22,796 nucleotides of DNA, taken from CAYMDP01 sp964389375. Its GTDB lineage: Bacteria > Bdellovibrionota > Bdellovibrionia > Bdellovibrionales > UBA1609. Where the stretch lies: contig CAYMDP010000044.1 in assembly GCA_964389375.1 (NCBI GenBank), positions 1-22,796 on the forward strand, written 5' to 3'. Both the position numbers and the translations under genes were made by a program. This document shows, piece by piece, positions 1 to 7,441 of the stretch (the first letter of the stretch is position 1; each line of letters starts with the position of its first letter). The notes beneath the pieces were generated by a model. It was not told where the DNA came from and did no database searches. It saw only the letters and a program-made list of their open reading frames with translations.

Positions 1-1713
1 CTTGATTTATATTCAAGACGATCGCAAGTTCAGCGACCTCCATTTTCTAAGCCTGAAGGTGACTATCTTAGTTTTGAAAATTCCTTTCGGTTTGATGAGA
101 CCGAAGATCAGCTGCGCGCAATTTCAGAAGTGCTGGGCGATATGAACTCCGAAAAGCCAATGGATCGATTGATCTGTGGGGACGTGGGCTTCGGTAAAAC
201 AGAGATTGCCATGCGAGCGGCCTTTAAGGCTGTGCAAGATCGCAGACAGGTCGCAATCATAGCACCCACGACAGTTTTAACTTTTCAACATGTCGAAAAT
301 TTTTTAAAGCGCTTTAAGGGTTGGCCGATCACGATTCGCTCGCTCAATCGCTTCGTTCCCAAGTCTGAAATCCGAAAGACTCTCGAAGAAACCAAATCGG
401 GTTCTGTAGATATTCTGATTGGGACCCATCGCCTATTAAGTAAAGATGTTCAATTCAAAGACCTGGGGCTAATGATCGTAGACGAAGAGCAAAAATTCGG
501 AGTCAAACACAAAGAGCGTCTAAGACAGATTAAACTTAGCGTTGATACACTGGCTCTTTCTGCAACTCCAATCCCTCGAACTTTAAACATGAGCCTTATG
601 GGGCTTCGTGATTTAAGCCTTATTAATACGGCGCCGGTCGATCGGCTTCCAACAAGAACTTTCGTATGTAAGTTTGATGCAGAAACGATCCGAAAGTCTG
701 TCACCAGCGAAGTGGCTCGTGGCGGACAGGTCTTTTTTATTCACAACCGAATTCAAAGTATTTACGAACTTGCCGGTCGCCTTCGGGAAATTCTACCGGG
801 TGTTCGCATGAGTATTGCCCACGGGCAGTTGCCTGAAGACGAGCTTGAAAAAGTAATGGTTTCATTTTTTAATCACGAAATCGACATACTTATCTGTACC
901 GCCATCGTCGAGTCCGGCATGGATGTCCCCCGAGCAAATACAATGTTTATCGATAATGCGCACACCTTTGGGTTGAGTCAGCTTTACCAACTTCGGGGTC
1001 GGGTCGGACGAAGCAAAGACCGAGCCTACTGTTACCTTCTCGTGCCCGGAGAAAAAAAGATCGACAAACTTGCGCAAGAGCGATTGAAAGTGATTCAAGA
1101 AAACACAGCGCTTGGAAGCGGATTTAAAATTGCTCACTATGATCTCGAGCTGCGAGGCTCGGGAGATTTATTAGGTGAAGAACAATCGGGTCATATCGGG
1201 GCCGTTGGCTACGAGCTTTACCTAGAACTGCTTGATGCCGCCGTTAAAGAAGCCAAAGGCGAACCTACGAGTGAGCAAGATATCGAACCAGATATAAATA
1301 TTCGAATCCCCGCCTTCATCCCAGATAATTATATTCCAGATATTCGCATTCGCCTGGCCTATTATAAAGCCCTTGCTGACATTCAAGGCCCAGAAGACAT
1401 CGACCAAATCGAATCGGATCTTCGCGATCAATTCGGGAAAATTCCAGAACCTGTGCTCAATCTGTTTGGTATTATGAGCATTCGAAAACTTTGTAAAGAC
1501 TTAGGCGTTCGTGATCTAAGCGCCGGGGCAAAGAGCGTTTCTTTAGCCTTTACTTCTGCCACTCCTTTGTCGCCCGCTAAAGCTGTTGAGCTTGCAAGCC
1601 GACCTAACAAAAAATACTCGGTAACTCCGGACAGTCGCTTGAATGTGCGCATGAATGAGATCACCTGGCCTCGAGTTTATGAAGAGCTCCAATATTTAAT
1701 CGGGCAAACCTAA
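1..1713 (+). CDS. mfd: Transcription-repair coupling factor Mfd (C-terminal half; 5' end outside window)
   Basis: Mfd is a cytoplasmic DNA translocase that pushes stalled RNA polymerase off lesions and recruits UvrA. The reading frame is open from the first base, so the gene is cut by the window edge; the GTG at 130 is an internal Val codon, not a start. The visible 570 residues begin just before the RecG-like translocase module. Walker A GDVGFGKT is at about 60-67, the Walker B/DEEQ box at 161-164, motif III SATPIPRT near 187, and motif VI with QLYQLRGRVGR at 327-337. The Mfd-specific C-terminal (TRCF/D7) domain follows at about 420-560, including the PDNYIPD stretch. The distance from Walker A to the stop fits the C-terminal half of a full-length protein of about 1150 residues. 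The N-terminal UvrB-like and RNA polymerase-interaction domains lie upstream of the window. No intrinsic terminator with a T-tract follows; a large inverted repeat does. Confidence 0.97.
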   Translation, partial: LDLYSRRSQVQRPPFSKPEGDYLSFENSFRFDETEDQLRAISEVLGDMNSEKPMDRLICGDVGFGKTEIAMRAAFKAVQDRRQVAIIAPTTVLTFQHVENFLKRFKGWPITIRSLNRFVPKSEIRKTLEETKSGSVDILIGTHRLLSKDVQFKDLGLMIVDEEQKFGVKHKERLRQIKLSVDTLALSATPIPRTLNMSLMGLRDLSLINTAPVDRLPTRTFVCKFDAETIRKSVTSEVARGGQVFFIHNRIQSIYELAGRLREILPGVRMSIAHGQLPEDELEKVMVSFFNHEIDILICTAIVESGMDVPRANTMFIDNAHTFGLSQLYQLRGRVGRSKDRAYCYLLVPGEKKIDKLAQERLKVIQENTALGSGFKIAHYDLELRGSGDLLGEEQSGHIGAVGYELYLELLDAAVKEAKGEPTSEQDIEPDINIRIPAFIPDNYIPDIRIRLAYYKALADIQGPEDIDQIESDLRDQFGKIPEPVLNLFGIMSIRKLCKDLGVRDLSAGAKSVSLAFTSATPLSPAKAVELASRPNKKYSVTPDSRLNVRMNEITWPRVYEELQYLIGQT

Positions 1714-1769
1714 ATATTTTCTCCGCGGCTAAAACTCTTCCAGCTGTCGATCGGCGAGGGGAGATATGT

Positions 1770-1900
1770 TTTCAGATTTGTCCGCTCTGCTTTAATAAGT
1801 GTCCGCCGAAGACTAGTTTCGCAGGGCCGCCGCAGGCGGACCGAGAATGTTCGACGGCTGAGGTGGAGCACTTATTAAAGCAGAACGGACAAATCTGAAA
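1770..1900. repeat. 131-bp near-perfect inverted repeat (32-bp arms)
   Basis: The arms 1770-1801 and 1869-1900 are 32 bp each and complementary at 31 of 32 positions; the exception is C1785 opposite A1885. After a one-base bulge the stem can continue with 1802-1807 against 1863-1868 (one G-T pair). The loop is about 55 nt and holds its own short hairpin (cgaag/tttcg) and a GC-rich ccgccg segment. Neither side has a T-tract, so it does not look like a standard intrinsic terminator, although it lies exactly between the mfd stop and the stop codon of the converging gene, five bases from the latter. I see no convincing target-site duplication. It could be a small non-autonomous mobile element, a dispersed REP-like repeat, or a transcription or mRNA-end barrier for two converging genes. 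Confidence 0.85.
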
Positions 1901-1905
1901 GGTGA

Positions 1906-2841
1906 TTAGAACTCGAGTTTAAGACCTGCGTTCCAATGAACATCGGTCTCGAAGTTGGGATCTTTTTCGGCACTTGAGGCTATAAACTGGCGGCCTTCCA
2001 TGTAGATAAATGTATTTTCAATTCCCGACTCAAGATATGACTCTCGAGCCGAGGCACGATCCAGCCAATCTAACTGAAATAGAAGTCCGAAACTAAAGTA
2101 CGGTGCGACCTGGGTCGTTCCGTTAAAAGATGCCGAGACGCTTTCTTCTTTATACAAGACCGAATAAACTCCTGCCGACCCATAGGGCGCCACGTAGGGC
2201 TCAAAAAACAGGGTGTCCAATACAAGCTGCACTCCCACTCGCACAGGGATCAGGGTCAATGATGAATCCACTAATTCACTAGCCGATTCGTTTTCATAAA
2301 TTCCCACTCCCGCCTCTAACCCTAAAGATCCAACTTTAAAATTTCTCTTAAAGACATAGGTCAATTCAAGAAGTGGCGTGCTTGGGGTTTGGTAGATATC
2401 GTCAAATTCCGCGGTGATAAAATTGGGCGTATACGAGTCTGGAAGATAGTCGCTATAAGAAATTGAGATTGAATGACCCCAACGCTCGCGGCGTACGCGA
2501 TATGGAATTAGTAATAATTCTCCGGTTAAATCTGAGGTGATCGCATAAGAAGGTTCAACTTCAACAAGAGGAAAGTTTTTTAGATCTTGATTTTCTCGAA
2601 CCGGAACCCGCTTGGTTCGAGGGGCCTGTTGTTCGGAAAAGACTTTTACTTCCTCGTCTAGCTCAATAGCCAGATTATCCTGGTCCCCAGTCTGGACTTC
2701 GACCGGACTTTCATCTACTGAAAACTCATATCCCTCGACCGTGTCGTCAATATCTTGTGCAAATACTTTTACTTCCCACAATGAGATTCCGATAAGGATG
2801 AAGGCAAGGAAAGCCATATATATGCGAAGATGCGTTTTCAT
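1906..2841 (-). CDS. Probable outer-membrane beta-barrel protein, function unknown
   Basis: I do not recognise a named family. The 311-residue product starts with a clear Sec signal peptide: basic n-region MKTHLR, hydrophobic core to about residue 23, and a likely cleavage after VFAQ (residue 29). An acidic, low-complexity stretch follows to about residue 90. After that come many segments of alternating hydrophobic and polar residues with aromatic belts (for example HSISISYSDYLP, PLLELTYVFKR, FFEPYVAPYGSAGVY, APYFSFGLLFQLDW). The protein ends in GLKLEF, and a terminal Phe is the usual BAM recognition signal of barrel proteins. An ATG nine codons upstream (2862) and a GTG at 2868 also lie in frame. 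I chose 2841 because GGGAG precedes it and it gives a proper signal peptide. It diverges from the GH3 gene with 19 bp between start codons, and ends 5 bp from the inverted repeat. Confidence 0.8.
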   Translation of the reverse strand: MKTHLRIYMAFLAFILIGISLWEVKVFAQDIDDTVEGYEFSVDESPVEVQTGDQDNLAIELDEEVKVFSEQQAPRTKRVPVRENQDLKNFPLVEVEPSYAITSDLTGELLLIPYRVRRERWGHSISISYSDYLPDSYTPNFITAEFDDIYQTPSTPLLELTYVFKRNFKVGSLGLEAGVGIYENESASELVDSSLTLIPVRVGVQLVLDTLFFEPYVAPYGSAGVYSVLYKEESVSASFNGTTQVAPYFSFGLLFQLDWLDRASARESYLESGIENTFIYMEGRQFIASSAEKDPNFETDVHWNAGLKLEF

Positions 2842-2860
2842 AACAAACTTATTCTCCCAC

Positions 2861-4549
2861 ATGAGCACAACAGCTCAAGTCCATTTCCGTATTGGTCTGG
2901 TTACTTTTTTTCTTCTTCTTGCGCCCAAGGTCCAGAGTCAACAAGTCTCAAGCCCCTGGAAGGCATCAGTGGATTTGGAAAAAATTGACTCCGTCATTGC
3001 AAAAATGAGTCTTGAACAAAAAGTGGGCCAGCTTTTTATCTTCGGATTTAGTGGTCAGTCCCTCACCAAGAAACACCGCGCTTGGATGAATCAACTTAAG
3101 CCTGGATCGGTGATCTTGTTTCGACGGAATATTAAAACACCCCAACAAACCATTCGATTAAATCAGGCTCTTCAGGAAACTGCGACAAAGGTTTCGGGCC
3201 TCCCCGTCTTCATTATGCTCGATCAAGAAGGCGGCCTTGTGAATCGCATCCCCTTAAGCCAAACTCCACCCAGCGCCCTGGCTCTTGGGATGACCAAAAA
3301 CCCTGGGCTGGTTTCGGACGTCGGACGTGCAACTGGTGGTATGATTCAGGCTCTGGGTTTTAATATGAACCTTGCTCCGGTTTTGGATCTTTCAGACCCT
3401 TACCGCAAAACTTTTCTCGGAAGTCGTTCGTTTGGAATTGATGCAGACCTTGTTTCTGAATACGGACTCGCATTTTCGAATGGTCTTCAAGAGGCCGGCG
3501 TGATCCCTGCGGCCAAACATTTCCCAGGCCACGGAGAAGTGACCGAAGATAGTCACAAGTCCCTGCCGCAAAAGCTCGACAGCCTTGAGGACTTACTCTC
3601 TGGGGACTTAAGACCTTTTCGCCGGTACGTCTCAGATTCGACTCAGCCCACGGCCTTAATGGTCGCGCACCTGGCCTACCCCAATATCGACCCCTCCGGT
3701 CTTCCGGCCTCTTTCTCAAAAATTTTAATTCAAGATCTTTTACGAGAGCGTCTGAAATATGAGGGCTTGGTAATGACAGACGATATCGAAATGCTTGGTG
3801 CCGATCTTGCCGGAAATATTTCCGAGCGCACAATAAAAGCAATTGAAGCCGGGAACGATCTGATCATGGTCGCATGGAGCATGAATCGCCAAAAACAATC
3901 CGTTCAGGCCGTTCTTCAGGCAATTAAATCCGGCCGCCTTTCGGAGGACCGCATAAACCAAAGTCTTCGTAGAATTGTAAAAGCGAAGCTTCGTCTAGAA
4001 AGTTCGAAGAACTCTCGCGCCTTCGCCCAGTTTCAAGAAAGCCGAAGGGCGCTGCTAAGGCTGACTCGAGACGTGAACGAACACAACTTTAAGCGCGCAA
4101 CGGCTGGCTTTTCTTACCTTAAGGAATCCTTAAACCGAGCCCAAAAAGCCTTGATCTACACACCGGAGCCTTCGTTTTATAAGGCCTTTCGTCAGACCAA
4201 CCTAAAGGACGCTCGCATGGTTCACCTCAGAAGGGGATTAAATCTAAATTGGACTGGGGCGATTCAAAAGCATGAGACTCTGGGAATTTTTCTGGTGACC
4301 GGAGAAGGCTCGGCCCGAATTCTGGCCACAGCCCCAGCAGAAATTAAGAAGCGACTTTTTGTAATGAACGCGGCTCACCCCGGGCTGATTGAAGACACCG
4401 CCGATTATATGGCCGTAATGAATCTTTATCACAATGGTTCAGACTTTGCCTCTTGGTTCTCGGAGTACTTCTTTCAACAGAAAGATCCCCTTACACCAGA
4501 CAAGCGAAGACCCGCAACAAATCAAGAGCCACAGGAGCCGCTTCAGTAA
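2861..4549 (+). CDS. nagZ: Exported GH3 beta-N-acetylglucosaminidase (NagZ-like) with extra C-terminal domain
   Basis: GH3 beta-N-acetylhexosaminidases of this type cut GlcNAc from muropeptides. The GH3 barrel covers about residues 35-370 of 562. The NagZ-specific loop KHFPGHGEVTEDSH is at 219-232, with the Asp230/His232 dyad that acts as general acid/base. The nucleophile is Asp307 in VMTDDIEM. LDQEGG near residue 125 is the usual substrate-binding strand. About 190 more residues follow, which short proteobacterial NagZ proteins (about 340 residues) lack; the layout resembles the two-domain NagZ of Bacillus. The N-terminus has a Sec-type signal peptide (basic/polar start, then LVTFFLLLAP, possible cleavage after VQSQ) and no lipobox, so it should act in the periplasm or outside rather than in the cytosol. 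Start choice is uncertain: ATG 2861 has no clear ribosome site, while ATG 2822 has AAGGAAAG upstream but would overlap the divergent gene. The far-upstream open frame to 2612 is antisense to that gene and not used here. Confidence 0.92.
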   Translation: MSTTAQVHFRIGLVTFFLLLAPKVQSQQVSSPWKASVDLEKIDSVIAKMSLEQKVGQLFIFGFSGQSLTKKHRAWMNQLKPGSVILFRRNIKTPQQTIRLNQALQETATKVSGLPVFIMLDQEGGLVNRIPLSQTPPSALALGMTKNPGLVSDVGRATGGMIQALGFNMNLAPVLDLSDPYRKTFLGSRSFGIDADLVSEYGLAFSNGLQEAGVIPAAKHFPGHGEVTEDSHKSLPQKLDSLEDLLSGDLRPFRRYVSDSTQPTALMVAHLAYPNIDPSGLPASFSKILIQDLLRERLKYEGLVMTDDIEMLGADLAGNISERTIKAIEAGNDLIMVAWSMNRQKQSVQAVLQAIKSGRLSEDRINQSLRRIVKAKLRLESSKNSRAFAQFQESRRALLRLTRDVNEHNFKRATAGFSYLKESLNRAQKALIYTPEPSFYKAFRQTNLKDARMVHLRRGLNLNWTGAIQKHETLGIFLVTGEGSARILATAPAEIKKRLFVMNAAHPGLIEDTADYMAVMNLYHNGSDFASWFSEYFFQQKDPLTPDKRRPATNQEPQEPLQ

Positions 4550-4651
4550 ATCACTCTGTCCCAAGGGATAAGCCCTGCGCCCGAGTATTTTGTAGCTGGG
4601 CCTTTCATAACTTTGCTTTTAGTGATTCATTTATCGGTAAGTTCCGGGGTC

Positions 4652-4687
4652 AAAAACAAAACCCAAAGCCGAAAGCTTTGGGTTTTT
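4652..4687. terminator. Bidirectional intrinsic terminator between nagZ and atpC
   Basis: A perfect 8-bp stem, cccaaagc (4662-4669) against gctttggg (4675-4682), closes a five-base loop. It is followed by five T on the plus strand and preceded by an A-rich run (4652-4661) that becomes a T-tract for minus-strand transcription. It lies between two converging genes: nagZ ends at 4549 and atpC at 4718. It therefore should stop both transcripts, including the long ATP synthase message. Confidence 0.88.
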
Positions 4688-4717
4688 CTAAACAACAGGG
4701 ATTGGTTTTACTAAAAT

Positions 4718-5128
4718 CTAATGCGTTGTCTTGTTCATCGCATTGATGCGAACTGCAGATCTTTCAAGTTTACGCTGAAACTTTTTGATCTGATCGGGTT
4801 CAAGGTCTTTTTCTAAAAGTTGCTTAGAGGCCTTAGCTTGAGCGCGCAGAGCTCGCTCTTTGTCGATCTCTTCCAAAGTCTCTGCGGTTTCTGCAAGAAT
4901 CAAAATACTTTTTGGATTGACCTCGCAGTAGCCCCAGCTGATCACCACTTTCTGGAATTCTGATGATCCCGCAAGACGGTATTGCAAAACTCCAACACTT
5001 AAAGTGGTCATTAGTGGCGCGTGACCAGGGAGAATGTTTAGCTCTCCCCTGTCCGCAGGCACAATAACCTCTTCGACTTCTACGCCGGTGAGGATCTTTT
5101 TTTCTGGAGTCACTAAGTTCATCAACAT
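4718..5128 (-). CDS. atpC: ATP synthase F1 epsilon subunit
   Basis: Epsilon is part of the central rotor stalk and can inhibit ATP hydrolysis through its C-terminal helices. The 136 residues match the family length. The N-terminal beta-sandwich (about 1-85) contains the diagnostic VPADRGELNILPGHAPLMTTL stretch in parts and YCEVNPKSILILAETAE. The two-helix C-terminal part runs from about 86 to 136 and is highly charged (KERALRAQAKASKQLLEKDLE). It is the last gene of the operon: the start codon is one base after the atpD stop, and the bidirectional terminator follows. A second ATG lies two codons downstream (5122), so the N-terminus could be two residues shorter. Confidence 0.96.
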   Translation of the reverse strand: MLMNLVTPEKKILTGVEVEEVIVPADRGELNILPGHAPLMTTLSVGVLQYRLAGSSEFQKVVISWGYCEVNPKSILILAETAETLEEIDKERALRAQAKASKQLLEKDLEPDQIKKFQRKLERSAVRINAMNKTTH

Positions 5129-5129
5129 A

Positions 5130-6533
5130 TTAAACGATCTTCTTTGCTTTTTCTAAAACGTCGTCAATTGTTCCAACCATGTAGAAGGCCTGCTCTGGTA
5201 CAGAGTCGTGCTTCCCATCGAGAATTTCTCTGAAGGCACGGATGGTTTCTTTAACATCCACATACTTTCCAGACATTCCCGTAAATGCTTCCGCAACGAA
5301 GAAAGGCTGACTTAAGAATTTCTGTGCTTTTCGAGCTCGGTTTACGACTGTCTTATCCGTTTCAGATAACTCATCCATACCTAAAATCGCGATAATATCC
5401 TGAAGTTCTTTATACCTTTGAAGAAGAGCCTGAACATCTCGAGCAGTTCTGTAGTGCTCATCGCCCACAACATCTGGATCAAGCAAACGGCTTGTAGAGT
5501 TCAGTGGATGAACCGCTGGGTAAATTCCAAGGGCTGCAATATCTCGATCCAAGTTTGTCGTTGCATCTAAGTGAGTAAAAGTCGTCGCAGGAGCTGGATC
5601 CGTATAGTCATCCGCAGGAACGTAAACGGCTTGAACCGAAGTAATTGATCCTTTTTTTGTCGAAGTAATTCGCTCTTGAAGCATTCCCATCTCAGTTCCA
5701 AGTGTTGGCTGATATCCAACCGCTGAAGGAATACGTCCTAAAAGAGCGGACACCTCGGCACCCGCTTGAGTAAAGCGGAAGATGTTATCAACGAACAACA
5801 AAACGTCCTGACCTTCGCGATCACGGAAGTATTCTGCAATTGTCAAAGCGGTCAATGCCACTCGAGCACGAGCTCCTGGGGGCTCGTTCATCTGTCCATA
5901 AACCAGAGCTGTTTTATCGATAACTCCGGACTCTTTCATTTCGCGATATAGATCGTTTCCTTCTCTGGTTCTTTCTCCAACACCGGCAAATACAGAGTAT
6001 CCACCGTGCTCGGTTGCGATGTTTCGAATCAGCTCCATGATCAAAACGGTCTTACCAACACCCGCTCCACCGAATAGTCCAATCTTTCCACCCTTTGCGT
6101 AAGGAGCCAGAAGATCCACAACCTTAATTCCGGTCATCAACATTTCAACTTTAGTCGACTGTTCACTAAAATCAGGTGCTGGTCTGTGGATGGGCCAAAA
6201 TTCTTTGGCTCCGACTTTGCCGGCTTCGTCAACTGGCTCACCGATCACATTGATGATTCGACCCAAAACTTCTTTTCCAACTGGGGCTTGGATTGTCGAG
6301 CCTGTGTCCTTGACCTTATGGCCCCGAACAAGACCGTCGGTTGAATCCATCGCAATCGTTCGGACGACTCGGTCACCAAGGTGCTGAGCAACCTCTAGGG
6401 TCAAGTTTCCTTCCTGATCACTAATTGCGATATTTGTAGTCTTAAGTGCGTTGTAAATTGGAGGAAGACTTCCGCCAGGGAACTCAACGTCCACAACGGG
6501 ACCCATAACCTGTTTGATAACTCCAGTTTCCAT
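5130..6533 (-). CDS. atpD: ATP synthase F1 beta subunit (catalytic)
   Basis: Beta carries the catalytic nucleotide sites of F1. The 467 residues match the usual length. Walker A GGAGVGKT is at 155-162. The catalytic-site segment GERTREGNDLYREM and the ALLGRIPSAVGYQPTL stretch are both intact. I chose the ATG at 6533, giving METGVIKQ, because AGGAG sits seven bases upstream. The longer open frame starts at a GTG at 6548 that overlaps the atpG stop, and would place the ribosome site inside the coding region. Distance to atpG is 11 nt. Confidence 0.97.
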   Translation of the reverse strand: METGVIKQVMGPVVDVEFPGGSLPPIYNALKTTNIAISDQEGNLTLEVAQHLGDRVVRTIAMDSTDGLVRGHKVKDTGSTIQAPVGKEVLGRIINVIGEPVDEAGKVGAKEFWPIHRPAPDFSEQSTKVEMLMTGIKVVDLLAPYAKGGKIGLFGGAGVGKTVLIMELIRNIATEHGGYSVFAGVGERTREGNDLYREMKESGVIDKTALVYGQMNEPPGARARVALTALTIAEYFRDREGQDVLLFVDNIFRFTQAGAEVSALLGRIPSAVGYQPTLGTEMGMLQERITSTKKGSITSVQAVYVPADDYTDPAPATTFTHLDATTNLDRDIAALGIYPAVHPLNSTSRLLDPDVVGDEHYRTARDVQALLQRYKELQDIIAILGMDELSETDKTVVNRARKAQKFLSQPFFVAEAFTGMSGKYVDVKETIRAFREILDGKHDSVPEQAFYMVGTIDDVLEKAKKIV

Positions 6534-6544
6534 TTCGTTTCTCC

Positions 6545-7423
6545 TCACTTCAGTGCTTCAGCACCGCTAGTAATTTCAATAAGTTCAGTTGTAATCGAGG
6601 CCTGACGAAGCTTGTTATAGGTCAGGGTCAGGGTCGAGATCATTTCTCCGGCATTCTTGGTTGCGTTTTCCATTGCCGACATTCGGGCACCATGCTCGGC
6701 CGCAACACTTTCACACATGCAACGATACATCTGTACCGAGAAGTGCTTCGTCAAAAGCTCTTCGATGATTTCTTCAGGCGCCGGCTCAAAAATTAGATCA
6801 TTCGAAAAGCCCGCTTTTTTTCCAGCCTCTAAATTGGACTTGCTCATGTCGATTGGCAAAAGCTGTTCACAAACAACTTCTTGCGCAATTGCCGATTTGA
6901 ATTCGTTGTAAATCATGAAGACCGCATCATAGCCGCCCTCTTTAAATTCGGACATCAAACGATCTGCAACTTGAGCGGCCAAAGGATAAGAAACTTCTCT
7001 GGCCAAGTTATAGATATTATCAACGCCAATAAGGCCTCTGGATTTAAAATAATCCACCGACTTTCGGCCGATAAACAAGAAGTCTAATTTTTTATACTTT
7101 TCTTTGTTTGTCTTATGAAAGTTTAAGGCGAACTTATTGATGTTTCCATTAAAGCCACCGCAAAGTCCACGGTCACTTGATAGCACAACCAGAAGAACTT
7201 TTTCTGGATTTGCATTTTCCTTTAATAAGGCATGCTCAACTCGATGTGTGCTCGCAATATCTGCGATCACAGAAAGAATGTCCTGAGCATAGGGACGCAA
7301 ATTGACGATGTTCTGCTGGGCTCTTCTAAGCTTTGCCGCAGAGACCATCTTCATCGCACGCGTAATCTGTTGCGTATTTTTAACGCTCGAGATTCGCGTT
7401 CGAATGTCTTTTAAGCTCGCCAT
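6545..7423 (-). CDS. atpG: ATP synthase F1 gamma subunit
   Basis: Gamma is the rotating central shaft of F1. The 292-residue protein has the conserved N-terminal helix (SLKDIRTRISSVKNTQQITRAM in overlapping parts, residues 3-24), the central Rossmann-like part with LSSDRGLCGGFNGN near 80-93, and the C-terminal helix ending in YNKLRQASITTELIEITSGAEAL. Length and order of elements are as in the family, with no sign of an inserted regulatory loop. A TAGGAT site precedes the ATG. It lies 18 nt after atpA and 11 nt before atpD. Confidence 0.96.
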   Translation of the reverse strand: MASLKDIRTRISSVKNTQQITRAMKMVSAAKLRRAQQNIVNLRPYAQDILSVIADIASTHRVEHALLKENANPEKVLLVVLSSDRGLCGGFNGNINKFALNFHKTNKEKYKKLDFLFIGRKSVDYFKSRGLIGVDNIYNLAREVSYPLAAQVADRLMSEFKEGGYDAVFMIYNEFKSAIAQEVVCEQLLPIDMSKSNLEAGKKAGFSNDLIFEPAPEEIIEELLTKHFSVQMYRCMCESVAAEHGARMSAMENATKNAGEMISTLTLTYNKLRQASITTELIEITSGAEALK

Positions 7424-7441
7424 ATCAATTCAATCCTATGC

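Noticed and set aside
1770..1900. Calling the inverted repeat an intrinsic terminator
   Set aside because: No T-tract on either strand and arms far too long with a 55-nt loop, so it was listed as a repeat.
2612..2860. Upstream extension of the nagZ open frame
   Set aside because: It is antisense to the signal peptide and acidic region of the barrel-protein gene and would bury the export signal inside the protein; no family similarity in this part.
3360..3842. 160-residue antisense frame within nagZ
   Set aside because: Arg/Pro/Ser-rich shadow translation of the conserved GH3 catalytic region; no start signals.
4550..4650. Possible tRNA or small RNA gene in the nagZ-atpC gap
   Set aside because: No cloverleaf, no T-loop motif and no CCA end; only the terminator is supported.
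4453..4746. 97-residue plus-strand open frame after nagZ
   Set aside because: It overlaps the nagZ end, runs through the terminator hairpin and into atpC, and has no ribosome site or recognisable composition.
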